A stretch of 34,994 bases of DNA, from assembly GCA_946484195.1 (NCBI GenBank), contig CAMLSW010000009.1:1-34994 (forward strand), in the 5' to 3' direction. Position 1 is the first letter of the stretch. The number at the start of each line of letters is the position of its first letter. This document shows, piece after piece, positions 1 to 9,364 of the stretch. The notes beneath the pieces were generated by a model. The model saw only the letters and a program-made list of their open reading frames with translations, was not told the DNA's origin and searched no databases. Origin of the DNA: an uncultured Clostridia bacterium (lineage in GTDB: Bacteria > Bacillota > Clostridia > Christensenellales > UBA1242). Both the position numbers and the translations under genes were made by a program.

Positions 1-75
1 TCCCTGAAAATCGTCAGATTTTTAGGGTGATGGCTCCCACCGCCCGCACCAGAAAAGTAAAACAAAAGGTAAACT

Positions 76-98
76 AGTTGCGAAGAGCAACTTTTTTT
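76..98 (+). terminator. Intrinsic terminator, copy 1
   Basis: The stem AGTTGC/GCAACT (76-81 and 87-92) encloses the loop GAAGA and runs into seven T residues. It lies 25 bases after the CCA of the first tRNA-like tail, as expected for a terminator of a tRNA transcript. Confidence 0.75.
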
Positions 99-206
99 AT
101 TAAAGGAGTCGAACCCACGGGTTCGCCGGGTTCCCTGAAAATCGTCAGATTTTTAGGGTGATGGCTCCCACCGCCCGCACCAAAAAATCAAAACAAAAGA
201 GAAACT

Positions 207-229
207 AGTTGCGAAGAGCAACTTTTTTT
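207..229 (+). terminator. Intrinsic terminator, copy 2
   Basis: This is identical in stem, loop and T tract to the terminator 131 bp upstream. It belongs to the second repeat unit. Confidence 0.75.
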
Positions 230-263
230 ATTAAAGGGGTCGAACCCACGGGTTTCTGGGGCT

Positions 264-289
264 CCCCGCAAATTGTGAGATTTGTGGGG
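264..289. repeat. Variant hairpin of the left-edge array
   Basis: A 10-bp stem (264-273 with 280-289) has a G-T pair at the fifth position from the base, exactly as in the hairpins at 2-27, 133-158 and 303-328. Several base pairs differ, but both sides change together. Six T residues follow from 292, so it could also end transcription on the plus strand. Confidence 0.6.
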
Positions 290-330
290 CATTTTTTGGG
301 TTCCCTGAAAATCGTCAGATTTTTAGGGTG

Positions 331-591
331 TTTATCGCACCATATTTGACTTCTCGCAAAGCTGCAAACTGACGTGTGATTTAGAGATATAAAATTCAAA
401 TTTTTCTTGCCTTGCGGATTACAAATGGTAAAAACCTACAATGTATTATTTTGCTCAATTCAAAATATTAAATTTCTTTTGATTTTTAGTTTATTCATCT
501 AAAATGATTTCCCAAGTTTTAAATATGGTTATTTAAATAAATATAGTAAAAATACTATTAAATTTAACAAAAATATGTTAGAATATGATTT
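331..591. other. Non-coding stretch before the methyltransferase gene
   Basis: I see no convincing gene here. The stretch is AT-rich and has a small inverted repeat, ATAGTA-AAAA-TACTAT at 543-558. That could be an operator just upstream of the gene at 592, but six base pairs may be chance. Confidence 0.4.
576..584 (+). promoter_or_regulatory. Extended -10 promoter, probably leaderless start
   Basis: TGTTAGAAT fits an extended -10 element (TGnTAnAAT). Its end is 7 bp before the ATG at 592, so transcription would begin at or next to the start codon. There is no good -35 box and no Shine-Dalgarno sequence, both consistent with an extended -10, leaderless gene. This is inference from spacing. 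Confidence 0.45.
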
Positions 592-1398
592 ATGAAGAAA
601 ATTTATATTGGAAAAGAAAACGCCACTTATCAGCAAATATTGGCACTAAAAAATAATCGAGGTAAACGTAATCAATTGGGCTTATTTTTTGTTGAAGGAG
701 TACAAAATATTAAAGAGGCAATAGCGTATGGTTGGGATATTGATGCTTTTATTTTTTCGAGTGATAAAGAATTGTCGGACTGGGCAAAAAGCATACTATC
801 TTTAGCTGACAAAAATTATATTTTATCACAACAGTTAATGAATAATCTTAGTAGCAAAGATATTAAAAGCGAAATTTTGGCACTAGTAAAAAAGAATGTT
901 CAGTCAGCTATTATAGATAACGAAAATCCAGTCTATATTCTTTTAGACAGACCTTCCAAAAAAGGAAATATGGGTACAATAATTAGAAGTTGTGATGCAT
1001 TAAATGTGTCGCAAATATTTTATTCAGGTCATTCTATTGACATATATGATTGTGAAGTAATAACGGCATCAATGGGCTCATTTTTTAAAGTTCCAATTAC
1101 CTTTATAGACTCTAGCAATACTTTTAATGAAATTATTGATAACATTAAGACAAATCATTCTGATTTACAAATTGTAGCTACTTCATTGCAAGCAACTTGC
1201 CGATTACAGGACTGCGATTTTACAAAACCTACCTTGTTACTTATAGGTAACGAAACGGTTGGGTTAAGTAAATTTTATAATGATATTGCGAATCAAGCAG
1301 TAAAGATACCTATGAAAAAAGGAATAGACTCGCTAAATGTTGCTTGTGCAACTACCGCTTGCTTATACGAAATACAAAGACAAAGAGACTTCTTTTAA
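592..1398 (+). CDS. TrmH/SpoU-family RNA 2'-O-ribose methyltransferase
   Basis: This 268-residue protein is a SPOUT-class enzyme that would methylate a ribose in rRNA or tRNA using S-adenosylmethionine. An N-terminal substrate-binding domain (about 1-105, with FFVEG at 32-36) precedes the catalytic knot domain. All three family motifs are present: motif 1 around GNMGTIIRSCDA (125-136, Arg132), motif 2 IGNETVGLS (218-226, Glu221) and motif 3 IPMKKGIDSLNVACATT (239-255, Ser247 and Asn249). The overall plan is that of YsgA/RlmB-like rRNA methyltransferases; the exact target nucleotide cannot be read from the sequence. There is no ribosome-binding site and a -10 box lies directly upstream, so it may be leaderless. 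The stop codon sits in the loop of its own terminator. Confidence 0.9.
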   Translation: MKKIYIGKENATYQQILALKNNRGKRNQLGLFFVEGVQNIKEAIAYGWDIDAFIFSSDKELSDWAKSILSLADKNYILSQQLMNNLSSKDIKSEILALVKKNVQSAIIDNENPVYILLDRPSKKGNMGTIIRSCDALNVSQIFYSGHSIDIYDCEVITASMGSFFKVPITFIDSSNTFNEIIDNIKTNHSDLQIVATSLQATCRLQDCDFTKPTLLLIGNETVGLSKFYNDIANQAVKIPMKKGIDSLNVACATTACLYEIQRQRDFF

Positions 1399-1413
1399 AA
1401 GTCTCTTTTTTTT
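1382..1413 (+). terminator. Intrinsic terminator overlapping the methyltransferase stop
   Basis: The stem AAAGAGACTT/AAGTCTCTTT (1382-1391 and 1399-1408) is followed by a T tract to 1413. The TAA stop at 1396-1398 lies in the loop, so the last codons form half of the stem. Confidence 0.85.
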
Positions 1414-1622
1414 GTGGTTATGATAACATTTGAAAAGATAGCGGGTTAAAATATACCAAATTATTTTAAAAGGCAAAATACTAAATTTACTAAAATGCTA
1501 AAGCGAGATGTTGAAAAGTAGTATAATAACATAAAACAATCTCATTAAACGTTTCTAAATTTATCCTTAGATTTTTGTAAATTCGAGTCAAATTTTATGT
1601 AGTACAAATCACTTTTGCTGGA

Positions 1623-1904
1623 TTAATTTAAACTATTAAACTCATTTAAGCCCTTTTCAAATTGGATTTTTGACTCGGGGTCTAAACTGAAAAGAAGTCC
1701 AAATAATTGACCTACGTGAAGTTTCTCCTCTTTCACTATGTCTCTTAAGGTTTCTCTTGCCCTTTCATCATTTGTTTGAACTATATGGTTTTCATACTGA
1801 ATTATTGCGTCAAGTTCCCCTATGATATCCTCTCTTGTATTTTGTGCGGTGATAAAGTTATCACTCCTATTGTTATTGTCAAGTATATTAAAAAATCTTC
1901 GCAT
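1623..1904 (-). CDS. Half-size ferritin-like di-iron protein
   Basis: The start chosen is the ATG at 1904, preceded by AGGAGG, giving 93 residues; an in-frame upstream extension to 1949 runs through the -10 and -35 boxes and is unlikely. The protein looks like two helices. Glu30, Glu38 and His40 lie on the first; Glu60 and His63 (motif EEKLH) on the second. The E-x29-E-x2-H spacing is that of one half of a ferritin di-iron site, and of encapsulated ferritins (Glu32/Glu62/His65), which build a complete centre by dimerising. A second pair of ligand helices is absent, so a full-length rubrerythrin or ferritin is excluded. No encapsulin gene is in the window. The likely role is iron storage or oxidation, by inference; the exact family is uncertain. 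Confidence 0.65.
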   Translation of the reverse strand: MRRFFNILDNNNRSDNFITAQNTREDIIGELDAIIQYENHIVQTNDERARETLRDIVKEEKLHVGQLFGLLFSLDPESKIQFEKGLNEFNSLN

Positions 1905-1919
1905 ATATCCTCCTAAAAG

Positions 1920-1949
1920 TTTATATGCATTGCAAATTAATGTTGACAA
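1920..1949 (-). promoter_or_regulatory. Sigma-A-type promoter of the ferritin-like gene
   Basis: On the minus strand TTGTCA (1949-1944) and TATAAA (1925-1920) are separated by 18 bp. They lie just upstream of the AGGAGG site of the ferritin-like gene. Confidence 0.6.
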
Positions 1950-1975
1950 AATAATTACGCAAAAATGTATATAGC

Positions 1976-2013
1976 ACTATTATGTTAAAGTTATAAATTT
2001 ATAACATAATAGT
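1976..2013. repeat. CTATTATG-family palindrome, copy 1
   Basis: A perfect 12-bp inverted repeat ACTATTATGTTA/TAACATAATAGT encloses a 14-nt loop. Loop and flanks (AGTTATAAA inside, AGTCCT and T-rich after) match the terminator at 17521-17573, so the two are copies of one repeat. On the plus strand a CCTATTTTT tail follows. Confidence 0.7.
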
Positions 2014-2036
2014 CCTATTTTTGCTATGGATAAAGC

Positions 2037-2067
2037 AAAAAAGTCTAGCTTAATGCTAGACTTTTTT
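2037..2067 (-). terminator. Terminator of the tig-clpP-clpX operon
   Basis: GTCTAGC/GCTAGAC (2043-2049 and 2055-2061) with loop TTAAT is extended by A and T tracts on both sides. It can work on either strand and lies about 50 bp past the clpX stop. Confidence 0.85.
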
Positions 2068-2119
2068 AGTGCTTAATCAATTTGGAAAAGTTAATAAATA
2101 ACTTATGATTTTATTAAAT

Positions 2120-3376
2120 CTAACAAACCGCTTTACTATCAGACTTTCTAATTATCTCAGGTTGTGCGTTTTCAAGTTCTATAAAGTTTGAATTTACAAC
2201 AATCTTCTCTATATCCTTATAACTTGGAGCCTCATACATTAGTCTATTCATCTTGCCTTCAATAATTGTTCGTAATCCCCTAGCGCCTGTTTTAAGCTCC
2301 ATAGCCTTTTTAGCTATTGCTTGAATAGCATCCTCTGAAAACTCTATATTAATACCGTCAATCTTAAACATAAGGTTATATTGTTTTATTATAGAGTTCT
2401 TAGGCTCAGTTAAAATCTTAACAAGCGCATTTTCATCAAGCTCATCAAGACCTACAACTACCGGAAGTCTACCAACAAATTCTGGTATAAGCCCGAATTT
2501 GATAAGGTCATTTGGTTGAATATCTTTTATATAATTTTTCTTTTCTTTCTCCTCTTGAGACTCAATCTTTGCATTAAATCCAAGAGTTGTATCATTTTCT
2601 CTTGCCTCAATTATTTTATCTAGACCTACAAAAGCCCCTCCGCATATAAACAAGATATTTGTAGTATCGATTTGAAGCATCTCTTGATGAGGATGTTTTC
2701 TTCCGCCTTGTGGTGGAACAGAGGCAACAGTGCTTTCAAGAATTTTTAAAAGTGCCTGTTGAACACCCTCGCCCGCAACATCTCTTGTGATAGAAACATT
2801 TTGCGTTTTTCTGGCGATTTTGTCTATCTCGTCAATATATATAATTCCTCTTTGAGCTTTTTCTATATCATAGTCAGCATTTTGGATAAGTTTGAGTAAA
2901 ATATTTTCGACATCATCGCCGACATAACCAGCCTCTGTAAGCGTCGTTGCATCAGCGGAAGCAAAAGGGACCTTTAAAACCTTTGCAAGCGTTTTTGCAA
3001 GAAGAGTTTTCCCAGAACCAGTAGGTCCAACCATTAAAATATTACTTTTTTCTAGTTCGACATCGCTAGTATCGTTATCAGTTTTTGTGAGATTGTAATT
3101 AAGTCTTTTGTAGTGGTTATAAACAGCGACTGCAAGCACCTTCTTAACCTCGTCTTGCCCCACAATATACTCGTCAAGTTTCTCTTTTATCTCACTTGGC
3201 GTAGGCAATTCAATCTTTTCAAAAGTAGATTTTTTTGTAATATCTGTGATAATATCCTTACAAATTTCTATGCACTCATCACAAATAAATGCATCTCCGT
3301 TTGGACTTGCAACCAGTTTTTTTGCGTCTTTTTGACTTTTTCCACAAAAACTGCATTTACATTCTAATTCAGACAT
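2120..3376 (-). CDS. clpX: ClpX, ATP-dependent unfoldase of the ClpXP protease
   Basis: ClpX recognises tagged or native substrates, unfolds them with ATP and threads them into ClpP in the cytosol. The 418-residue length is normal. The N-terminal zinc-binding domain has Cys8, Cys11, Cys32 and Cys35. The AAA+ module shows Walker A GPTGSGKT (117-124), pore loop GYVG (150-153), Walker B IIYIDEID (178-185), the RKH loop (226-228) and sensor 2 TGARGLR (363-369). The ClpP-docking loop reads LGF (265-267) in place of the commoner IGF. Its ATG overlaps the clpP stop by one base (TAATG), so the two are translationally coupled. It is the last gene of tig-clpP-clpX, followed by a strong terminator. Confidence 0.98.
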   Translation of the reverse strand: MSELECKCSFCGKSQKDAKKLVASPNGDAFICDECIEICKDIITDITKKSTFEKIELPTPSEIKEKLDEYIVGQDEVKKVLAVAVYNHYKRLNYNLTKTDNDTSDVELEKSNILMVGPTGSGKTLLAKTLAKVLKVPFASADATTLTEAGYVGDDVENILLKLIQNADYDIEKAQRGIIYIDEIDKIARKTQNVSITRDVAGEGVQQALLKILESTVASVPPQGGRKHPHQEMLQIDTTNILFICGGAFVGLDKIIEARENDTTLGFNAKIESQEEKEKKNYIKDIQPNDLIKFGLIPEFVGRLPVVVGLDELDENALVKILTEPKNSIIKQYNLMFKIDGINIEFSEDAIQAIAKKAMELKTGARGLRTIIEGKMNRLMYEAPSYKDIEKIVVNSNFIELENAQPEIIRKSDSKAVC

Positions 3377-3975
3377 TAAGCCTCCTTACTTTGTTTCTTT
3401 CTTGATACGAAAATCTCGTCTATTATTCCGTAATCTTTAGCCTCCTGTGCTGTCATATAGTTATCTCTATCTGTATCTTTTTCAACTATCTCAAGTGGTT
3501 TACCTGTGTTTTCGCTAAGCATTTTGTTCATTCTTTCTTTTATATATTGAATATGATTAGCCTGAATTTGTATATCACTCACTTGACCTTGAGCCCCACC
3601 TAGTGGCTGGTGTATCATAATTTCACTATTAGGAAGAGCAAAGCGTTTGCCTTTAGTTCCTCCCGCAAGCAAAAATGCACCCATTGATGCCGCTCTTCCA
3701 ACACAAATTGTTGAAACGTCGCATTTAATGTATTTCATTGTGTCATATATTGCAAGACCAGCAGAGACGCTCCCCCCTGGGCTATTAATATATATGAATA
3801 TATCTTTATTAGGGTTTTTGCCCTCTAGATAGATGAGTTGTGCAACAACAATGTTAGCAACATTATCGTCAATCTCCCCATTTAAAAATATAATTCTATC
3901 TTCTAGTAATCTTGAGTAAATATCATATGATCTTTCGCTATTTCCTGTTTGATCAACAACCATAGGAATTAACAT
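3376..3975 (-). CDS. clpP: ClpP, serine protease subunit
   Basis: ClpP forms the two-ring proteolytic chamber that degrades proteins delivered by ClpX or ClpC-type unfoldases. The protein has 199 residues. The catalytic triad is complete: Ser97 in GRAASMGA, His122 in MIHQP and Asp171 in DTDRDN, at the same numbers as in the E. coli enzyme. The oxyanion and substrate-strand region [15 protein letters not shown] (64-78) is intact. It lies between tig and clpX and shares one base with clpX. The clear AGGAT-containing site just upstream of its ATG supports the start. ClpP proteolysis links to the ywlE-like phosphatase elsewhere in the window, if that enzyme removes phosphoarginine tags. Confidence 0.98.
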   Translation of the reverse strand: MLIPMVVDQTGNSERSYDIYSRLLEDRIIFLNGEIDDNVANIVVAQLIYLEGKNPNKDIFIYINSPGGSVSAGLAIYDTMKYIKCDVSTICVGRAASMGAFLLAGGTKGKRFALPNSEIMIHQPLGGAQGQVSDIQIQANHIQYIKERMNKMLSENTGKPLEIVEKDTDRDNYMTAQEAKDYGIIDEIFVSRKKQSKEA

Positions 3976-4001
3976 AATTATCCTCCCAATTTTTATAGTT
4001 T

Positions 4002-5276
4002 TTATGCATTTTTAGATTTGATTAAGTCTAAAACTTTTGTCATAATGACATTGTTTTCAAAATAAGCATAGTCGTTTGGAGACATAGCCTTCTTGAAGTC
4101 TTCAAGTGTCATTTGATATCTTGATGCATATTCTTCAATGTTCTTATCTAATTCTTCACTACTTGCGGTAATATTATTCTGCGAAATTAATTTTTGTAAG
4201 ACAAGTCTTGTTTTAATATTTTTGTTTGCATCCTCTTCTCTTTCTTTTTTAAACTCGTCTAATGTCTTTCCAACATAGTCAAGATAAGCCTGCAAGGTCA
4301 TACCTTGGTGAGAAAGTCTGTGCTCAAAATCCTCAACCATATGATGAACTTCGTGGTCAATCATAGACTGTGGTACTTCAATATTGCACTTGTCTGCAAT
4401 TTCATCAAGAAGAGCTACTTCGTAGTCACGCTCAGCCCGCTCTTCTTCCATTTTAATGAGGTTTTCTTTGATGGATTTTTTATATTCTTCTACATTTTCA
4501 AACTCCGTAGTGTCTGAAATGTATTTGTCATCTATTGTAGGAAGTTCTTTTTTCTCAACTTTATTGAGCTTAATCTTAAATACAGCAGGTTTACCTTTTA
4601 AGTTCTCTGCGTGATAGTTTTCAGGGAAAGTTACTTTAATGTCCTTCTCTTCACCCTTTTTCATACCGATAATTTGCTCTTCAAAGCCCTCGATGAAGGT
4701 ATGTGAACCTATTTCAAGCCTATAATCTTTAGCTTCTCCGCCTTCAAAGGCAACATCATCAACAAAACCTTTAAAGTCGATAACAGCAAAGTCACCTTCC
4801 TCTACTTCCTTGTCGGTTTCTACATATCTAGCGTGAGAAAGTCTTTCTCTTTCAATTTCTTGTTCAACTTGCTCGTCTGTCACTTTAACATCAGCCTTTT
4901 TAGCTTTTAAGCCGCTTAAAGATGGAAGTTCAAAATCAGGTAAAAGGTCAAACTTCAAAGTCACTTCTAAACCCTTATCTGCTGTAAAAGTATTGTCTTC
5001 TACGTGAGGTTGCTCAACTGGTATAATATTTGTGTTTTCCTCTAAGAATTTTCTATATTCCTCTGAAACAGTTATATCAAAAGCGTCATCAAAAAAGATG
5101 GTGTCTCCATAATTTTGTTCGATAACCTTTCTTGGTGCCTTACCTTTTCTAAATCCTTGAATATTAAATTTACCTTTATTTTCTTCATAAGCTTTTTCTA
5201 AAGCCTTTTCCCAATCTTCACTTGAGATTGAAATTTTTAAAACGCCTTGTTTATCTTTTTTTTCGAATTTGTACAT
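4002..5276 (-). CDS. tig: Trigger factor, ribosome-bound chaperone and prolyl isomerase
   Basis: Trigger factor binds at the ribosomal exit tunnel and shields nascent chains. The 424-residue protein has all three domains: an N-terminal ribosome-binding domain with the signature GFRKGKAP (41-48), an FKBP-type peptidyl-prolyl isomerase domain (about 158-242, from [10 protein letters not shown]), and a helical C-terminal chaperone domain. The start has a good AAAGGAG site nine bases upstream. It is first in tig-clpP-clpX, the usual bacterial order coupling folding to degradation. An AT-rich region with TATTAT and TATAAT-like boxes lies 60-90 bp upstream, but I could not pick one promoter with confidence. 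Confidence 0.97.
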   Translation of the reverse strand: MYKFEKKDKQGVLKISISSEDWEKALEKAYEENKGKFNIQGFRKGKAPRKVIEQNYGDTIFFDDAFDITVSEEYRKFLEENTNIIPVEQPHVEDNTFTADKGLEVTLKFDLLPDFELPSLSGLKAKKADVKVTDEQVEQEIERERLSHARYVETDKEVEEGDFAVIDFKGFVDDVAFEGGEAKDYRLEIGSHTFIEGFEEQIIGMKKGEEKDIKVTFPENYHAENLKGKPAVFKIKLNKVEKKELPTIDDKYISDTTEFENVEEYKKSIKENLIKMEEERAERDYEVALLDEIADKCNIEVPQSMIDHEVHHMVEDFEHRLSHQGMTLQAYLDYVGKTLDEFKKEREEDANKNIKTRLVLQKLISQNNITASSEELDKNIEEYASRYQMTLEDFKKAMSPNDYAYFENNVIMTKVLDLIKSKNA

Positions 5277-5411
5277 ATTTACTCCTTTGTTTTATTAACA
5301 ACCATATTAAGTTGTTTTTCCGACCGCCTCTTTGTATAATACCACATTATATTGATAAATGCAAACAAAAATTAATTAATTATAGCAGTAAAAATAGAGA
5401 ATAATAGCGAA

Positions 5412-5783
5412 TTAGACGTTTATCATACCTATTATGCAGGCTATCATAATAGATAAGGCAACTAATATTTTTGAAATATCAATAATCTTATCTCTTATAA
5501 TAGATTTTTTGTATTGCTTTTTATATAACTCTATATTTTCATTCACCTGCTCAGTTGTAACGCTTGTTGAATTGATTAAATGGATACAATATAATTTAAA
5601 ATCTTCATCAAATGTTTTATAGTAATCTATTATGTATTGCAAGATAAAAATAACCATCCAGTATATGCATAGGATAATCAAAAAACTGAGCGCAAAATAA
5701 ACTAGGCCTCCCCAATATGATTGGAGGCTAGCAAATAAAACTATTAAGACTAATAAAATTATAGTTACTAAAAAGTTTTTCAT
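5412..5783 (-). CDS. Small membrane protein, function unknown
   Basis: I do not recognise this protein. The best start is the ATG at 5783, which overlaps the stop of the preceding gene as ATGA; this gives 123 residues and implies translational coupling. A longer reading to 5849 would run 22 residues back into the upstream gene. Two transmembrane helices lie near 4-20 and 26-50, then a charged, probably helical cytosolic segment (55-103), and a third helix at 105-121. The end of the gene contains the palindrome CTATTATG-N8-CATAATAG (5429-5452). It is the last gene of the rsfS-to-gap run. Confidence 0.65.
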   Translation of the reverse strand: MKNFLVTIILLVLIVLFASLQSYWGGLVYFALSFLIILCIYWMVIFILQYIIDYYKTFDEDFKLYCIHLINSTSVTTEQVNENIELYKKQYKKSIIRDKIIDISKILVALSIMIACIIGMINV

Positions 5784-6139
5784 ATGTTTACTGTAAGTAT
5801 GAATAGAACAACTATAGTGACAACAAATACTACATATAAGACTATCCATACTATCGATTTTTTGTGTGCTTTAACCCAAGAGAAAGCTAGGATAATGCAT
5901 AAAATGTAAGCTATAACCTGCCCTATGGCACTGAAGGCATTGGATAGATTGCTATCACGTTCAAAGACTAGAGTTAAAAGAAGTGAAATCGCAATGCAAC
6001 CTATTCCAACAAAAGCTACTAGTGATAATATTAAGTTGAAATTAAAATTTTTACTTTGCTTTTGCTTTATTTTTTTAGGCTCTTTGTAATTTGCTGAGTT
6101 TTCTTCTTTGGCGACTTCTGTTTCTTTAAAATCTTCCAT
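5780..6139 (-). CDS. Small three-helix membrane protein, function unknown
   Basis: This 119-residue protein has a charged Lys/Glu-rich N-terminus (1-33) followed by hydrophobic helices near 35-60, 68-88 and 95-117. The ATG at 6139 is preceded by AAGGAG, eight bases after the gap stop codon. The stop is shared as ATGA with the next membrane protein, so the pair is probably made together and may interact. No family could be assigned; the positive N-terminus suggests a cytosolic N-terminal tail. Confidence 0.7.
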   Translation of the reverse strand: MEDFKETEVAKEENSANYKEPKKIKQKQSKNFNFNLILSLVAFVGIGCIAISLLLTLVFERDSNLSNAFSAIGQVIAYILCIILAFSWVKAHKKSIVWIVLYVVFVVTIVVLFILTVNI

Positions 6140-6147
6140 ACAACTCC

Positions 6148-8008
<1,861 letters not shown>

Positions 8009-8016
8009 TCTTCACC

Positions 8017-8439
8017 TCAATATTTTTTTATTCTTCTTGCGTGTCTACCGCCTTCGAAATCTGTAGTTAAAAATACTTTTACTATCTTTATTGCCTTTTT
8101 AGGCGAGGTATATTTACCAGATAAGCATAGCACATTTGCATCGTTATGCCTTCTTGCAAGTGATGCAAAATTTTCATTCATACAAAGTGCCGCTCTTATT
8201 TTAGGATTTCTATTAGCAACTATGCTCATCCCTATTCCTGTTCCGCAGATGTATATTCCAACATTACGAGGGTCCTCAATCACCTTTTGATTTGCAGCTT
8301 TTGCAAAGTCTGGATAATCGTCAGGCTGTTCTCTTGAGTAGCAACCAACATCTATAACTATGATGTTTTCTTTATTAAAGAATTTTTTAATTTCTTCTTT
8401 TAGTAAATATCCAGCGTGGTCACTTGCTAATATTATCAT
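8017..8439 (-). CDS. rpiB: Ribose-5-phosphate isomerase B
   Basis: RpiB interconverts ribose 5-phosphate and ribulose 5-phosphate in the pentose-phosphate pathway. The 140-residue protein has the family landmarks: SDHAG (6-10), catalytic Cys65 in CGTGIGMSI, His98 in ARRHND, and C-terminal Arg residues near 132-136 for phosphate binding. It begins four bases after the stop of the ywlE-like gene. B. subtilis also has these two genes adjacent, which supports both calls. Some RpiB/LacAB relatives act on other sugars; the short, classical sequence fits RpiB best. Confidence 0.95.
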   Translation of the reverse strand: MIILASDHAGYLLKEEIKKFFNKENIIVIDVGCYSREQPDDYPDFAKAANQKVIEDPRNVGIYICGTGIGMSIVANRNPKIRAALCMNENFASLARRHNDANVLCLSGKYTSPKKAIKIVKVFLTTDFEGGRHARRIKKY

Positions 8440-8443
8440 ATTT

Positions 8444-8866
8444 TCATCTCCATAACTCTAATTTTTCAATCAATATATTTATCCCCTGCATTAAATCTTT
8501 TGCGCACTTTTTATATACATCCAAACTTTGCCCGTATGGGTCTATAATCTCATATCCAAGTAGCTCTTTATAGGATATAACATTTTCTGAATTTAAGTAA
8601 TTCTTTTGCGCCTCTGTCATTGTCACATAGGTTGTATTTTTGTCGATTTTTCCAAGTTTTACTGACTTTCGATTTGACGAGGATGCTCCAAAAGCTTTTA
8701 AAGTTTGTTTTGCGTTGTCAGTTATGTTTTCGCCGTTTGCGTTTAAGCCACGAGAAGAAACCTTGACATCTTCAATCTTTCTATCCTTCAACATCTTTTT
8801 CATAAGTCGCTCTGCCATAATAGAACGGCAGGTGTTTCCTGTGCAAACAAAACAAATTTTAGTCAT
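8444..8866 (-). CDS. ywlE: Low-molecular-weight phosphatase, YwlE-like protein-arginine phosphatase
   Basis: The 140-residue protein has the P-loop CTGNTCRS (8-15, Cys8 nucleophile, Arg14) and the general-acid motif DPYG (109-112). The Thr in CTGNTCR (Thr12) matches the residue that in B. subtilis YwlE favours phosphoarginine over phosphotyrosine. Phosphoarginine, placed by McsB, targets proteins to ClpC-ClpP, and YwlE reverses this. Its position next to rpiB is as in B. subtilis. No mcsB or clpC is in the window, so the arginine specificity is inferred. A tyrosine phosphatase or arsenate-reductase-like role is the alternative. Confidence 0.85.
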   Translation of the reverse strand: MTKICFVCTGNTCRSIMAERLMKKMLKDRKIEDVKVSSRGLNANGENITDNAKQTLKAFGASSSNRKSVKLGKIDKNTTYVTMTEAQKNYLNSENVISYKELLGYEIIDPYGQSLDVYKKCAKDLMQGINILIEKLELWR

Positions 8867-8907
8867 ATTGCTCCTAACATTTCAATTTTAACATACAATA
8901 TAAAAAA

Positions 8908-8940
8908 AACAAAACAAATTTGTTTATTTTTTGTTTTGTT
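8908..8940 (-). terminator. A/T-rich terminator overlapping the rsfS stop
   Basis: AACAAAACAAA (8908-8918) pairs perfectly with TTTGTTTTGTT (8930-8940), and on the minus strand a run of T follows. The rsfS stop codon (8924-8926) lies in the loop. The stem is all weak pairs except two G-C, so efficiency is uncertain; read-through into ywlE is possible. Confidence 0.5.
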
Positions 8941-9265
8941 TATTAATTAAAACTTTTTTAGAGTGGTATAATTTGTCGAGGCTATATTTATCTCTCATTT
9001 GCGGAGTGAAAGCGTGAATTACTATTTGTCCAAAATCAAACACTATCCACTCACCCTTGTTGTAACCTTCTGGATATTCTTGCATTTGCATATCATTTAA
9101 AAATGTTAAAGCGAATTTTTTATTTGCCTGCTGATTTGCGTTTGTTAGCAAGATGATGTATCTGCAATTGCTGTCTTGTTTCAAGTCAAAAACAGCAATA
9201 TCTTTACATTTATTTTCTTTAAAATATTCAACAAGCTTCAATATTCTCTCATCAACTATGTCCAC
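8924..9265 (-). CDS. rsfS: Ribosome silencing factor RsfS (Iojap family)
   Basis: RsfS binds protein uL14 on the large ribosomal subunit and blocks subunit joining when nutrients are scarce. The 113-residue protein has the family core, including EWIVFDFGQIVIHAF (72-86) and the MRDKYSLDKLY stretch (90-100). The start is a GTG at 9265, with AAGGGG eight bases upstream; no in-frame ATG fits the conserved N-terminus. The C-terminal Lys/Asn tail is encoded by one arm of its terminator. In many Firmicutes it follows nadD and yqeK, which are not seen here. Confidence 0.92.
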   Translation of the reverse strand: MDIVDERILKLVEYFKENKCKDIAVFDLKQDSNCRYIILLTNANQQANKKFALTFLNDMQMQEYPEGYNKGEWIVFDFGQIVIHAFTPQMRDKYSLDKLYHSKKVLINKQNKK

Positions 9266-9352
9266 TAGGCATACCCCTTATATGATTTTTATTATAAACA
9301 AAAAAATAGTATATGTCAACTATTTATAATGTTTACATAACCAAAATTTGTC

Positions 9353-9358
9353 TATAAT
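9353..9358 (+). promoter_or_regulatory. -10 box directly in front of a start codon
   Basis: A consensus TATAAT ends six bases before the ATG at 9365. TTTACA lies 15 bp upstream (9332-9337), which is shorter than ideal. Transcription would start at about the ATG, and no Shine-Dalgarno sequence fits, so a leaderless mRNA is suggested. Confidence 0.5.
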
Positions 9359-9364
9359 TATTTT

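Larger units (their letters stand above)
1..330 (+). repeat. Tandem array of tRNA 3'-tail-like units with hairpins and terminators
   Basis: Two units lie at an exact 131-bp period (starts at 1 and 132); the hairpin part recurs a third time at 302. Each unit holds an 11-bp hairpin with one G-T wobble (2-27, 133-158, 303-328; loop GTCA), then CTCCCACCGCCCGCACCA (34-51 and 165-182), which reads like a tRNA(Leu) 3' end: half T stem, acceptor strand, discriminator A and CCA. An A-rich linker and a terminator follow. The same units carry GGAGTCGAACCCAC, the reverse complement of a T arm, so tRNA pieces sit in both orientations. No complete tRNA and no matching 5' acceptor strand is visible. A variant hairpin at 264-289 has a different sequence but the same shape. 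Confidence 0.8.

Noticed and set aside
1-182. Complete tRNA genes
   Set aside because: Only the 3' tail and T-arm pieces are found; there is no anticodon arm and no matching 5' acceptor strand.
1-330. CRISPR array
   Set aside because: The repeat period is 131 bp with only two to three units and no unique spacers of even length; the content is tRNA-like and terminator sequence.
205-399. A 64-residue minus-strand frame in the left array
   Set aside because: It runs through the repeats and terminator, has no ribosome-binding site and no protein-like composition.
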